From: Syntrophobacteraceae bacterium | GTDB taxonomy: Bacteria > Desulfobacterota > Syntrophobacteria > Syntrophobacterales > Syntrophobacteraceae | Assembly (NCBI GenBank): GCA_025454175.1 | Contig: JALOOX010000001.1 | Span: 124,001 to 188,000 of the forward strand | Direction: 5' to 3' | Length of the DNA stretch: 64,000 nucleotides | Shown: positions 18,543 to 28,416 of the stretch, one piece after another | Position numbering within the stretch: position 1 is the first letter of the stretch | Layout of the letters: the number at the start of each line of letters is the position of its first letter | Notes under the pieces: model-generated | What the model was told of the DNA's origin: nothing | What the model saw: the letters and a program-made list of their open reading frames with translations, nothing else | The model's database searches: none | Program-made: the position numbers and the translations under genes

Positions 18543-19739
18543 ATGAGACTTGCCGAGAGAGTGACACGCATCCAGCCGTCGGCAACACTGGCCATCAATG
18601 CGAAGGCCAAGGCGTTGAAAGCCAAGGGGGTGCACATTGTTAATTTTGGAGTGGGCGAGCCGGACTTCGACACGCCGGACCACATCCGGGAGGCGGCCAT
18701 CCAGGCCATCAGGGACGGCCATACGCGCTACACGGCCGTGGGGGGCATCGATGAGCTGAAGGATGCCGTTCGCGGCGTCATACGGGAGGATTACGGCCTG
18801 GCCTACCAGCGGGACGAAGTCCTGGTGTCCTGCGGCGGCAAGCACGCCCTGTACAACATCTTTCAGGCTCTTCTCGACCCGGGTGACGAGGTGATCATCC
18901 CCTCCCCCTTCTGGGTGTCCTACCCGGACATGGTGGTCCTTACGGGTGCTCGGCCGGTCATCGTGCCCTGTTCCGAGGAGGCGGGCTTCAAGCTCAGGGC
19001 CGAAGACCTTCGAGGGGCCATCACGGATCACACGAGGATGCTGATTCTGAACAGCCCCTCGAATCCCACGGGGGCGCATTATACGCCGTCCGAGCTGGCG
19101 GCCCTTGCGCAAGTCCTGATCCCGAGGGAAAATGTTCTCGTGGTTTCGGACGATATTTATTACCGTATTTTGTTCGACGGAATGGAGTGGGCCAACATCG
19201 CCATGGTGGAGCCCAGGCTGAAGGACCGCACGTTCATCCTGAATGGGGTGAGCAAAACTTACTGCATGACGGGATGGCGCATCGGTTACCTGCTGGGGGA
19301 TGCGGCGGCCATCAAGGCAGCCACCAAGATACAGAGCCAGTCCACGAGCAATCCCTCCTCCATCGCACAGTATGCCAGTGTGGCGGCACTGCGTGAGCGC
19401 ACCGGCGTGGTGCGGGAAATGGTGAAGGTCTTTGAGGAGCGATGCCACTATGTGATGGACCGGTTGGCCGGAATGGAGGGTGTCACCTGTCCGAAGCCCG
19501 CCGGAGCCTTCTACGTGTTCCCCAACTTCAGCCACTATTATGGGCGGAAAGCGGGAGAACGGACCATTGAAACCTCGCTGGACCTGGCGGATTATTTGAT
19601 GGAATCGGCGCATGTGGCGGTCGTTCCGGGGGGGGCTTTCGGCGAGGACCGGTGCCTGCGCTTTTCCTATGCTTTGTCCATGGACGATCTTAGTGAGGGT
19701 TTCGATCGAGTGGCCAATGCACTGAAGGCACTCGATTGA
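18543..19739 (+). CDS. Class I aspartate aminotransferase
   Basis: PLP-dependent transaminase, 398 residues, of the I-gamma type (no N-terminal extension). It shows NFGVGEPDFDTPDHI, LNSPSNPTG, and the PLP lysine Lys238 in NGVSKTYCMTGWRIGY. It most likely interconverts aspartate/oxaloacetate with glutamate/2-oxoglutarate; aromatic or prephenate substrates are possible in this subgroup. ATG 18543 is preferred over TTG 18537 because of GGAGGGG at 18529-18535. Confidence 0.92.
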   Translation: MRLAERVTRIQPSATLAINAKAKALKAKGVHIVNFGVGEPDFDTPDHIREAAIQAIRDGHTRYTAVGGIDELKDAVRGVIREDYGLAYQRDEVLVSCGGKHALYNIFQALLDPGDEVIIPSPFWVSYPDMVVLTGARPVIVPCSEEAGFKLRAEDLRGAITDHTRMLILNSPSNPTGAHYTPSELAALAQVLIPRENVLVVSDDIYYRILFDGMEWANIAMVEPRLKDRTFILNGVSKTYCMTGWRIGYLLGDAAAIKAATKIQSQSTSNPSSIAQYASVAALRERTGVVREMVKVFEERCHYVMDRLAGMEGVTCPKPAGAFYVFPNFSHYYGRKAGERTIETSLDLADYLMESAHVAVVPGGAFGEDRCLRFSYALSMDDLSEGFDRVANALKALD

Positions 19740-19772
19740 TGAACGCTTGGCGCAAGGAAGGGGGACCCGCAA

Positions 19773-21434
19773 ATGCTTGAAAAGATCAATCCGACTTCCG
19801 CCAGGAGCTGGGCTGATCTCAGGGACCATCACTCCCGAGCGGGGAATGTTTCCTTGCGGGACCTCTTCGCCGGGGATCCCCGCCGCTTCGAAAAGCTCTC
19901 GATCCGCTTCAACGATATTCTTGTGGATTACTCCAAGAACCTCGTCACCGAAGAGACCGTGGAGCTGCTCATCCGGCTGGCCCGGGAAACGGCGCTTGGA
20001 GATGCCGTGGAGAGGATGTTCTCCGGAGAGCGCATCAACGAGACCGAAGGTCGGGCGGTCCTCCATGTGGCGCTGAGGAACCGGGGAAATCTCGGGTTTC
20101 TCGTGGACGGTCGGGACGTCATGCCCGATGTGCGCGCAGTGCTTGAAAAGATGCGGAGCTTTTCGGATCGGGTCATCTCCGGCAGCTGGAAGGGCTACAC
20201 GGGCGAGGAAATCCGGGACATCGTCAACATCGGCATCGGCGGCTCCGACCTGGGACCCTTTATGGTCACGGAAGCCCTGCGGCCTTATTGGAAAAAGGGG
20301 CTTCGGCCCCATTTCGTCTCCAACGTGGATGGGACTCATCTGAGTGAAGCTCTGAAGGGTTTGAGGCCGGAGACCACGCTGTTCCTGATCGCCTCCAAGA
20401 CTTTCACCACCCAGGAGACCATGACCAACGCGTTCTCGGCCCGCGGCTGGTTCCTGGATCGAGCTGGAAATCCCGACCGTGTCGCCAGGCATTTCGTGGC
20501 CCTTTCGACCAACCGGGAGAAAGTGGCCCAGTTCGGGATCGATCCCGACAACATGTTCGCTTTTTGGGACTGGGTGGGTGGCCGCTACTCCCTCTGGTCG
20601 GCCATCGGCCTCTCCATCGCCTGCACTGTCGGCTTCGAGTGCTTCGAGGAGCTCCTCCAGGGCGCTTACGAGATGGACATCCACTTCCGGTCCGAGCCTT
20701 TCGAGCGCAATCTGCCGGTCCTGCTGGCGCTGATCGGCATCTGGTATACGAACTTCTTCGGAAGCAGAACCGAGGCCATCCTCCCCTACGACCAGTACAT
20801 GCATCGCTTTGCCGCCTATTTCCAGCAGGGCAGCATGGAAAGCAACGGGAAGTCCGTGGACCGTTGCGGGGATCCCGTGAGCTACGCGACGGGCCCCATC
20901 ATCTGGGGAGAGCCGGGGACCAACGGCCAGCATGCCTTCTATCAGCTGATCCACCAGGGAACCCACCTGATCCCTTGCGATTTTCTTGCCCCGGCCGTCA
21001 GCCACAACCCCATCGGGGACCACCACCGGATCCTGCTCTCCAATTTCTTCGCCCAGACCGAGGCGCTGATGAATGGCAAGACCCGGGATGAGGTCATGAG
21101 CGAGCTCAGGCACGAGGGGAAATCGGAGGAGGAAATCCGACGTTTGTGGCCCTACCGGGTTTTCGAGGGAAACCGGCCCACCAACTCCATCCTCTTCAAG
21201 AAACTGACGCCGCGCACGCTGGGAAGTCTCATCGCCATGTACGAGCACAAAATCTTTGTCCAGGGCGTCATCTGGAACATCTACAGCTTCGACCAGTGGG
21301 GTGTCGAGCTCGGCAAGCAGTTGGCGGGCCGCATCCTGCCCGAGCTTGCGGACGACGCTCCCGTCTCGACCCACGACGCTTCGACCAACGGACTCATCAA
21401 CGCCTGCAAGGCCATGCGCTCCGCCAAATCCTGA
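19773..21434 (+). CDS. pgi: Glucose-6-phosphate isomerase
   Basis: Interconverts glucose 6-phosphate and fructose 6-phosphate in glycolysis and gluconeogenesis. It has 553 residues, normal for the long bacterial form. Motifs seen: [37 protein letters not shown] and GVELGKQLA. It sits 33 bp after the aminotransferase and has its own GGAAGGGGG upstream region. Confidence 0.96.
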   Translation: MLEKINPTSARSWADLRDHHSRAGNVSLRDLFAGDPRRFEKLSIRFNDILVDYSKNLVTEETVELLIRLARETALGDAVERMFSGERINETEGRAVLHVALRNRGNLGFLVDGRDVMPDVRAVLEKMRSFSDRVISGSWKGYTGEEIRDIVNIGIGGSDLGPFMVTEALRPYWKKGLRPHFVSNVDGTHLSEALKGLRPETTLFLIASKTFTTQETMTNAFSARGWFLDRAGNPDRVARHFVALSTNREKVAQFGIDPDNMFAFWDWVGGRYSLWSAIGLSIACTVGFECFEELLQGAYEMDIHFRSEPFERNLPVLLALIGIWYTNFFGSRTEAILPYDQYMHRFAAYFQQGSMESNGKSVDRCGDPVSYATGPIIWGEPGTNGQHAFYQLIHQGTHLIPCDFLAPAVSHNPIGDHHRILLSNFFAQTEALMNGKTRDEVMSELRHEGKSEEEIRRLWPYRVFEGNRPTNSILFKKLTPRTLGSLIAMYEHKIFVQGVIWNIYSFDQWGVELGKQLAGRILPELADDAPVSTHDASTNGLINACKAMRSAKS

Positions 21435-21460
21435 TTGCCCGTCGCAACCGTCAGCATTTA

Positions 21461-21473
21461 TTGACTAGGTCAA
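21461..21473. promoter_or_regulatory. Inverted repeat TTGAC-N3-GTCAA upstream of the CoA-transferase genes
   Basis: TTGACTAGGTCAA has perfect 5-bp half-sites and resembles the HcpR-like sites at 58016 and 58147, but with a 3-bp rather than 4-bp spacer. It also provides a TTGACT hexamer 17 bp before TAATGG, so it may simply be a -35 element. It lies 190 bp before the CoA-transferase start. Confidence 0.35.
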
Positions 21474-21663
21474 ACTTTTTTGCTAATGGGGAACACGACG
21501 GGCACCATCGGCATTTCCGTCTCTCCCGTTGGAACGGCTGTCGCGACCGACTCTTCGACTTCTCCAGTTCGCCCACGCTCTGCAGCAATGCGGGATCCGG
21601 ATCTTGCTCACCCGTCAGAGCTCTTTCTTTCCCTTTTACAAGTCCTAAGAATCAGGAGGTCAC

Positions 21664-23004
21664 ATGAGTCGAGAGGATTACCTTGCCTGGACCAATCAAG
21701 AATTCGATGCGTCCAAAATCTTCGCCAAGCCGGAAGCTCTGCGCGGTATTCGTGTTCTGGAGTTAGCCACCCTCATTCTGGGCCCCGCCGTCCCCGACTA
21801 CCTGGGGGAATTCGGAGCGGAGGTGATCAAGGTCGAGCTGCCGGGTGGGGGCGACACCATGAGATCGGTCACGCCTTACGGCACGTTCTGGAAGAACGCC
21901 TGCCTCGGCCAGTTGCCTCAGAACCACAACAAGTATCACATGGCGCTGGACGTGCGCGTCTCCATGGGTGCTGAGATTTTTCGGCGATTGGCCCAGCGCT
22001 GCGACGTCGTCGTGGAGAACCTCCGGGCAGGCACCATGGATCGCTGGGGCATCGGTTATCAGCAGTTGAAGGAGGTCAACCCCGGCATCATCTATATCGC
22101 CCTCAACGGCTTCGGTCAGTGGGGAGCATACGCCGAAGGCCGCGCCTCCTATGACGCCGTGGCGCAGACCATCAGCGGGCTCCTGGCCACCACCGGGTTT
22201 CCCGGTCGTCTGCCGCTCAAGACGGGGGTGTTCATCGGAGACTATTTCGGGGCCCAAATGGGGGCCACGGCGGTCCTGGCGGCGCTGCACTACCGTGATC
22301 GAACGGGCGAGGGGCAGTTCATCGAATTCTCCCAGGGAGAAGGCCTGATGCGGCTGCTGGATTGGAGCTGGATCTACTATTACCTCGAGAAATACAACCG
22401 ACCGCGAACCGGGAACCGTGACCTGGCCATCTGCCCCTCCGACGTCTTCATGTGCCAGGACGGTCCGGTGGCGCTGGCAGCGGCCAGGGATGAGGAGCTC
22501 AAGGGGCTGTGCCAGGCCATGGGCAAGCCCGAGGTGGCGGAGGATCCGAGGTTCAAGGATCTCCTCACCCGCCTGAAGGACGAGAACGCCACCGCTCTCC
22601 TGGATATCATCCGGGAATGGGCCAAGGGGAAGACCGTCTCCGAGGTGGACCAGCTGGGAGAGCAGTATGGCTTTGCCTCCTCTCCCATCCTCAATGCCAA
22701 GGACCAGTACGAGTCGGCGCACTTCAGGGCACGCGCCTCGGTTTTCGAGTATGAAGACCCCATTTACGGCAAGATGGTCGAAGTCTGCTCGCCGGCCAAG
22801 CTCTCAAAGACCCCCGCTCGGCACAAATGGGCCAACAAGCCGGTGGGCATGGACAACGAATTCATCCTGCGAAAGTTCCTGGGACTTCGCACCTACCAGA
22901 TCCAGGCCCTTGCTGAAAAGAAGATCATCGGCAAATGGGTGGAGAATCCTCCGGGGAGAAAGCCCCCCGCGGACTGGGACGGCAAATCCGGCATCATCTT
23001 CTAG
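21664..23004 (+). CDS. Class III (CaiB/BaiF) CoA-transferase, subunit 1
   Basis: Moves CoA between organic acids through an aspartyl-CoA anhydride. It has 446 residues. The N-terminal Rossmann part shows VLELATLILGPAVPDYLGEFGAEVIKVE, and the family nucleophile is probably Asp164 in RASYDAVAQTISG. The ribosome site AGGAGGTCAC is ideal. A second, different family member follows 47 bp later, as in the heteromeric BbsEF succinyl-CoA:benzylsuccinate transferase and related aromatic or alkylsuccinate systems. The real acid pair is unknown, since no neighbouring pathway gene names it. Confidence 0.88.
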   Translation: MSREDYLAWTNQEFDASKIFAKPEALRGIRVLELATLILGPAVPDYLGEFGAEVIKVELPGGGDTMRSVTPYGTFWKNACLGQLPQNHNKYHMALDVRVSMGAEIFRRLAQRCDVVVENLRAGTMDRWGIGYQQLKEVNPGIIYIALNGFGQWGAYAEGRASYDAVAQTISGLLATTGFPGRLPLKTGVFIGDYFGAQMGATAVLAALHYRDRTGEGQFIEFSQGEGLMRLLDWSWIYYYLEKYNRPRTGNRDLAICPSDVFMCQDGPVALAAARDEELKGLCQAMGKPEVAEDPRFKDLLTRLKDENATALLDIIREWAKGKTVSEVDQLGEQYGFASSPILNAKDQYESAHFRARASVFEYEDPIYGKMVEVCSPAKLSKTPARHKWANKPVGMDNEFILRKFLGLRTYQIQALAEKKIIGKWVENPPGRKPPADWDGKSGIIF

Positions 23005-23051
23005 CATCCGAGAGCGCATACATTCGAACTTAGAATGAGGAGAGACCGTTC

Positions 23052-24416
23052 ATGACATTACCCAAGATCACGACAGTGCTGCCTTTTGAAGATTTTCCAG
23101 TGGAAGCCGATCGAACCTGGGTCGACTGGGTCCACGATGCGGACGATCCCAAGAAGAACCATCTGAAGCCCGAGGCCCTGGATGACATCCTGGTTCTGGA
23201 TGTGAGCGAGGGACACATCGGAGCCCTCTTTGGCTCCTCGATCCTGGCCGAGTTCGGGGCCGACGTCATCCGCGTCGAGCCGCCCGAGGGGGACATCGCC
23301 CGAAAGTTTTCGCCTTTCGGCTACCAGCTCAAGGGGACCGGGCTGGGCTATCTCATGGAAGGACGGAACAAGTTTCACATCACCCTGAACCTCGAGAAGC
23401 CCGAGGGTCAGGAGGCTTTCAGACGCCTTGCGGCCCAGGCCGATGTCGTCATCGAGGCCTTCAAGCCCGGCGTCATGGATGAGTGGGGACTGAGCTACCG
23501 GTTTCTGCGGGAGATCAACCCGCGCCTCGTTTACGCGAGCGTTTACACCTACGGCCATTTCGGTCCCGAAGCCGGATGCGGCAAACCGGACTACGACATC
23601 ATCAACCAGGCACGATCCGGCGTGATGGCGGTCACCGGCGAGCCCGTTGAGGAGGAGGGCCCACAGCCCTGGACCGTTCCCACCAAGGAAGGCAATTGGA
23701 TGGGCTGGTATGCCGGCGGAGCCTGGACGGCTTTCGGCATCCTGACGGCGCTCCATTACCGGCAGATCAGCGGCGAGGGACAGATGGTGGATGTGGCGCC
23801 TCCGGATGCCGAGCTGCGATTCTGCGACTACCATATTCAATACTACCACACCGTCCAGCAGATCCGCGGCCTGGTGGGCGCCTACGACAGTGCCGTCTTC
23901 CCTTACACCATCATCAAGACCAAGGACGGCTTCAGCTTCATCGCCGGCTTCAGCGATCCCAACTGGGAAGGCCTCACCAACATCATGAAGAACCCTGAGC
24001 TGCGCGCCCAGTTCCCGACCATCTTCGATCGGCTGAACAAGGCCAACCAGCCCCTCATCCACAGGGAAATCGAAAAATGGTCCGTCAACTACACCAGTGA
24101 CGAAGTCCTGGACATGGTTCAGGATTACGTGCTCAACCGCCGCGGCCCGGGCATTGTGGCCACGGCCAAGATGACGGATATCAAGGAAACCTTCGACGAC
24201 GAAGCGTGGTGGGATCGAGGGGTGTTCGACAAGGGCACGGATCCTTATTACGGAGACGTGGCTTTTCAGTGCCCGCCCTGGAAGATGACCCTGACCCCGG
24301 CCAGGGTCAAGTGGCTGTGCCGCCCCGTTGGCGGTGACAATGAATACATCTTCATGAGATACCTGGGCGTCGGTAAGGAGAAGCTCAAGGAGTGGCAGCA
24401 GGCCAACGTGGTTTAA
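23052..24416 (+). CDS. Class III (CaiB/BaiF) CoA-transferase, subunit 2
   Basis: Second CoA-transferase of the pair, 454 residues, with LDVSEGHIGALFGSSILAEFGADVIRVEPP near the N-terminus and Asp182 in KPDYDIINQARSGVMAVTG at the nucleophile position. Both subunits keep the Asp, so either homomers or a heteromer with two active sites is possible. It starts 47 bp after subunit 1 with GAGGAGAG just upstream. The protein carries an extra N-terminal segment of about 50 residues before the Rossmann strand, compared with simple family members. Confidence 0.88.
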   Translation: MTLPKITTVLPFEDFPVEADRTWVDWVHDADDPKKNHLKPEALDDILVLDVSEGHIGALFGSSILAEFGADVIRVEPPEGDIARKFSPFGYQLKGTGLGYLMEGRNKFHITLNLEKPEGQEAFRRLAAQADVVIEAFKPGVMDEWGLSYRFLREINPRLVYASVYTYGHFGPEAGCGKPDYDIINQARSGVMAVTGEPVEEEGPQPWTVPTKEGNWMGWYAGGAWTAFGILTALHYRQISGEGQMVDVAPPDAELRFCDYHIQYYHTVQQIRGLVGAYDSAVFPYTIIKTKDGFSFIAGFSDPNWEGLTNIMKNPELRAQFPTIFDRLNKANQPLIHREIEKWSVNYTSDEVLDMVQDYVLNRRGPGIVATAKMTDIKETFDDEAWWDRGVFDKGTDPYYGDVAFQCPPWKMTLTPARVKWLCRPVGGDNEYIFMRYLGVGKEKLKEWQQANVV

Positions 24417-24441
24417 TGGACTCTCGGCAGCATTGAGGGGG

Positions 24442-24491
24442 CCAGGGGGGCGGGCGCAGCGCAACGGCGCGGTCCCCCTGAATCCCCCTGG
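24442..24491. terminator. Hairpin between convergent genes
   Basis: CCAGGGGG (24442-24449) pairs with CCCCCTGG (24484-24491) around a GC-rich loop that can fold further. It lies between the convergent CoA-transferase and kinase genes and could stop transcription from either side. No T-run follows, so function is uncertain. Confidence 0.4.
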
Positions 24492-24537
24492 GGCCCAGTG
24501 CATGGGCAATTTCCGTGCTCCATGACCTCGACCTGAA

Positions 24538-27201
24538 TCAGAGCTTCTTCGAGATGGTGAAAAAGAAGGTGGTCCCCCCGCCGGCGCCGGCCTCGACCCA
24601 GACCGCCCCCCGGTGCCGCTCCACCAGCTCCTTCACGATGGCCAGCCCGAGACCCGCGCCCTCCGTCACCCAGGAATCGCTGTTGCGCTGAAAAAGCCCG
24701 AATATCTTCTCGGCGTCGTCCCTGCTGATGCCGACGCCGTTGTCGCTCACCGAAAAGAGGTGAGCGTCCTCAAGCTCCTTGTAGCCCACTCGAATCTCGC
24801 TCAGAGGTTCCCCCCCGTACTTCAGGGCGTTGTCCACCAGGTTGCGGAACAGGCGCAGCAGGGCCAGGCGGTCGGCCCGCACCTCCTCGGCGTCCACGGC
24901 CGTGGACCACTGGATCCGGCGAAGCCTGAGTCTTGCTGAAAACTCATCCTGCACCATTTGGAGGACCTCCTTCAGGTGAACCTCTTCCACCCTGAGGGGC
25001 GCTTCCTTGGCAGCAACGTAGGCGTTGATCTCGTCCACCAGGGCCGCCAGATGTTCCGACGATTTGAGGATCTGATCGCAGTAACTCCTTCCCCTCTCGT
25101 CCATGACATCGCTGTAGTATTTGTGGAGCAGCCGGGTCAGCCCGAAGATGCCGATGGCCGGACTTTTGAGGTCATGGGCCACGGAATAGGCAAAGAGCTT
25201 GAGCTTTTCGGAGCTCTCCCGGAGCGCCTGTTCGGCCTTTTCACGCTCGGCGATTTCGAGCTTGAGCTCTTCGTTGGCCCAGGCCAGCTCGGAGGTGCGC
25301 TGGGCGACGCGCCGCTCGAGCTCGTCGTGGGCCCGTCTCAGCTCCTCCTCGGCCCGTTTCCTCTCGGTGATGTCCACGTCGACACCCACCAGGCCCGCCA
25401 CATTGCCCTCCGCATCCGAGAAAGTCGCCTTGTTGACGATGACATTGTGAAGGGAGCCGTCCGCATAGAGCAGCAAGCCTTCCGAGGTATGCTCCCCGGG
25501 GTTGGCCAGTAGATGCCGATCCTTGGCGGCGTAGGGCTCCGCCAGTTCCCGGGGCAGGATATCGAAAACCGTCTTGCCGATGATCTCCTCCCTCGTGAGC
25601 CCCATACGCTCCTCGAAGGCGCGGTTGCAGCCGAAATAGATGCCGTTGACGTCCTTGAAGAAGACGGGGTTGGGGATGGTGTTGATGAGGGTCTGGAGAA
25701 GGCGGAGCTGGTCCTGGGTTTCCCTTTCGGCCCGCTTGCGGTCGGTCACATCCTCGATGATCCCGATTCCCCCGAGAGTGCTTCCGTCCTCGGACAGGAT
25801 AGGCCCAAAGTTCGCCTTGAGGTGGCTCCAACGGCCTCCCACCGCGAACTGGTAGTGGCCCTCAAAGTGGCCGGTCTCCCCATTCAGGCAGGATTCGATG
25901 GCCCCTCTCATGGCATCCTCCTCGATGAGTCCCGGCAGATGGGTCCCGACCAGGCCGCGGGGGCCCGAGCCCGCGATCTTCTCCATGGCCGTGTTGCAGG
26001 CCGTGACCATTCCATGGCGATCGAAGTGGATGATGCCCAAGGGGGACTTCTGGAATATCATCCTGTATTTCTCCTCGGACTCCCGGAGACCCCTTTCAGC
26101 CTGCTTGAGATAGGTGATATCGGTTATGGCCGCGATGACGCCGCGAAAGCTCTCCGCTTCGTCGAAGATCGGGGATGCCGAAACCAGGATGGAAACCCGC
26201 TCCCCCCTGGGGGTCACGATCTCCATCTCGGAGGTCATTCGCCGCTTGATCCTTCGCTGGAAGGAGGCTTCCTCGAACCGGGGACGGAACGGCTCCTCGA
26301 AAAGATCCCCAACGGGCTTGCCGAGGAGCCCCTCTTCCGGGTAGCCGACAATCTCGCACAGCCGCTGATTCACATATTCGATGGTGCCCCCTTCGTTGAC
26401 CACACCGAGCCCTTCGTTCAGGGTCTCGACCAGCATCCGGAACTGATGCTCGCTCGCCAGCAGGGCCTTCTGAGCCTCCAGTCGCTCGCCCATCTCGCGC
26501 TCCAGGGCCCTGACGGCCCCCTCCGCCTTCGACTTCTCGGCCTGCAACGATTCGATGAGCCCGAGATGATCGATTCTGGCCGCAAAGGAGCCGCGGGTTG
26601 CCCGTCCCAGGGACAGCGCATTGAGCATCATGAGCACGCAAAACAGCAGCAGCATGCCTCCCATGAGGGCATGCAGCGCGTCTCCGATGGTGAACAATCG
26701 AAGGAGAAGGGGAAGCACAGTCGGAACGGTGTAGGCCAGGAACGCCCCGAGGGTGATGGAAAAGGCCCCCGTGGCTCCGGCGACCATCCCACCCAGAACG
26801 AAGATCAAAAAGACCTGGTGCATCGGGGAATCCACCGGAAACAGCAGGGCTCCAGCCGAGCCCATGGCGGCCCCGGAGCACGCCAGCAGGACGATGAAGG
26901 GTCGATACCAGCGAAGCGAGCGCGGGGATTCGGGATCCTCGCGCCGGTATCGGCGCACCACGATCATTCGGGGAATGAGAAGTCCGGCGTTGACCAATAC
27001 CCAAATGAGCAACAGGCTGCGATGGGCGACGCTCCAGAAGACCGCCCCGAGAGCCAGGGAATTGACCAGAGTCGCCAGCATGTTCACCGGCGCGTGTGTA
27101 AACAGATGCCGGACCTGCTGGCTCCAAAGGCGCAAGCCGGAGTCCATGGTGGAACTGCTCCCAGCTGGCGCTGAGTTGCTCGGGAGGGGGGTATCATTCA
27201 T
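24538..27201 (-). CDS. Membrane multi-PAS sensor histidine kinase
   Basis: Sensor kinase of 887 residues. The N-terminal 190 residues hold about six hydrophobic segments, an integral-membrane sensor. A short coiled coil is followed by three PAS domains (about 235-355, 360-485 and 490-615), each followed by a PAC-like tail ending DITERKRAE or similar, then a coiled coil and HisKA with the phospho-accepting His in AYSVAHDLKSPAIG. The HATPase boxes are NLVDNALKYGG, DNGVGISRDD and GAGLGLAIV. It has no receiver and no response-regulator neighbour, so it is an orphan kinase. The signal is unknown. Confidence 0.9.
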   Translation of the reverse strand: MNDTPLPSNSAPAGSSSTMDSGLRLWSQQVRHLFTHAPVNMLATLVNSLALGAVFWSVAHRSLLLIWVLVNAGLLIPRMIVVRRYRREDPESPRSLRWYRPFIVLLACSGAAMGSAGALLFPVDSPMHQVFLIFVLGGMVAGATGAFSITLGAFLAYTVPTVLPLLLRLFTIGDALHALMGGMLLLFCVLMMLNALSLGRATRGSFAARIDHLGLIESLQAEKSKAEGAVRALEREMGERLEAQKALLASEHQFRMLVETLNEGLGVVNEGGTIEYVNQRLCEIVGYPEEGLLGKPVGDLFEEPFRPRFEEASFQRRIKRRMTSEMEIVTPRGERVSILVSASPIFDEAESFRGVIAAITDITYLKQAERGLRESEEKYRMIFQKSPLGIIHFDRHGMVTACNTAMEKIAGSGPRGLVGTHLPGLIEEDAMRGAIESCLNGETGHFEGHYQFAVGGRWSHLKANFGPILSEDGSTLGGIGIIEDVTDRKRAERETQDQLRLLQTLINTIPNPVFFKDVNGIYFGCNRAFEERMGLTREEIIGKTVFDILPRELAEPYAAKDRHLLANPGEHTSEGLLLYADGSLHNVIVNKATFSDAEGNVAGLVGVDVDITERKRAEEELRRAHDELERRVAQRTSELAWANEELKLEIAEREKAEQALRESSEKLKLFAYSVAHDLKSPAIGIFGLTRLLHKYYSDVMDERGRSYCDQILKSSEHLAALVDEINAYVAAKEAPLRVEEVHLKEVLQMVQDEFSARLRLRRIQWSTAVDAEEVRADRLALLRLFRNLVDNALKYGGEPLSEIRVGYKELEDAHLFSVSDNGVGISRDDAEKIFGLFQRNSDSWVTEGAGLGLAIVKELVERHRGAVWVEAGAGGGTTFFFTISKKL

Positions 27202-27282
27202 GCCGGGCCGTCCCTGAGGTCCCTGATATCGCAGATGTCCCTGGTGTCCCTGATGAATTGATCCTGAAACCTGCCGCCATGA

Positions 27283-27320
27283 GCTTCAAGTTTAACGCTC
27301 CAAGCTTCAAGCTGAAAACC
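27283..27320. repeat. Dispersed repeat family B, copy 2
   Basis: A 38-bp intergenic segment of GCTTCAAG/TTTAACG/CTGAAAACC words between the kinase and xthA, related to the copies at 3987, 56171 and 57233. Just left of it (27217-27262) GTCCCTGA-like words recur several times. Confidence 0.55.
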
Positions 27321-27349
27321 GCGGTCGTCATTCAGTCTTCTCTTGACCC

Positions 27350-28150
27350 TCAGGGCAGCCGCGACAGGTCGAAGGCTGCCCAGACCGGCGTATGATCGCT
27401 CGGCTTCGAGGCGACCCGCGGCTCAGTGTCGACGTCGCAGCCCAGGCAGACGGAGCTCAGCGATTCCGTCGCCAGCACGTGGTCGATCCTCCATCCGAGG
27501 TTTCTTGTGAACCCGCCCCGGAGCCTGTAATCCCAGAAAGTGAACTGCTTTCGACCGGGGTGAAGCCGACGGAAAAGATCCACAAAGCCCCAGGACATGG
27601 TCTCCCGCAGCGTCGCGCGCTCGTCGGGGTGAAATCCCACCTCGCCGTCCAGTCGCTCGGGATCGAACACATCCAGCGGCTCCGGAGCCACATTGACGTC
27701 TCCGGTCCAGATCACGGGCATCGATGGATGGAAGCGGCTCTCGAAGAACCGCTTCAGTCGCGACAGAAAGTCCAGTTTGTATTGAAAGGCGGGGTCCAGC
27801 GGATCCCGACCCTGCGGCACGTAGGTGTTGACCACCCAGACTCCGTCCACCCGGATCGCCAGCAAACGGGCCTCCGCATCCTCACCTCCGTCCCCGAAAC
27901 CGCGGAATTCATCCTCGGGCTCCCGAAGGCTCAGGACAGCCACGCCGTTGAACGACTTCTGGCCCCGGACCCTGAGGGAGTAGCCCAATTCCATGAATGG
28001 ATGCGCGGGGAAGCTCTCCTCGAGGCACTTGATCTCCTGAAGGCAGAGCACATCGGGACGCTCTCGGGAGAGCCATTCCAGGACCAGGGGCAGGCGCGCC
28101 CGGATGCCGTTCACGTTGAAAGTGGCCACTTTCCAGGGGTTCAATGGCAT
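27350..28150 (-). CDS. xthA: Exodeoxyribonuclease III / AP endonuclease
   Basis: DNA repair enzyme that cuts at abasic sites and trims 3' ends; 266 residues. Family motifs are ATFNVNGIRAR at the N-terminus, DVLCLQEIKC with the metal-binding Glu, VWVVNTYVPQG, WTGDVNVAPEPLDV with the catalytic Asp-Asn pair, and the C-terminal SDHTPVWA histidine. It is transcribed away from the PstS-like gene, with a 266-bp divergent interval (28151-28416) in which I see no clear regulator site. Confidence 0.93.
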   Translation of the reverse strand: MPLNPWKVATFNVNGIRARLPLVLEWLSRERPDVLCLQEIKCLEESFPAHPFMELGYSLRVRGQKSFNGVAVLSLREPEDEFRGFGDGGEDAEARLLAIRVDGVWVVNTYVPQGRDPLDPAFQYKLDFLSRLKRFFESRFHPSMPVIWTGDVNVAPEPLDVFDPERLDGEVGFHPDERATLRETMSWGFVDLFRRLHPGRKQFTFWDYRLRGGFTRNLGWRIDHVLATESLSSVCLGCDVDTEPRVASKPSDHTPVWAAFDLSRLP

Positions 28151-28416
28151 CGCCCATCCTCCAATCCATCAGGTGTTCCGGCGCACCGGGCAACCGGCGT
28201 GTCCGGGGGGAGCTCCGAGAGGATTGCACGCAAATTGCATAACCGACCCCGCAGCCGCCTGCAAAAGTGTGAATCGAAACCCGCTGACGACGGTCGTCGC
28301 GGGAGGCACGGCCCGGACTCGATGGGGATGCGCCATTCGGCCCATTGCCGCGGGTGGCGTCGGTCCCTTCGGGGGAATTCATTTCAACATACCGAGATTC
28401 AGGAGGAAATGAAACC

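Noticed and set aside
18498-21374. Minus-strand open frame of 958 codons opposite the aminotransferase and pgi genes
   Set aside because: It lies fully antisense to two certain genes, has no family-like sequence, and long shadow frames are common in GC-rich DNA.
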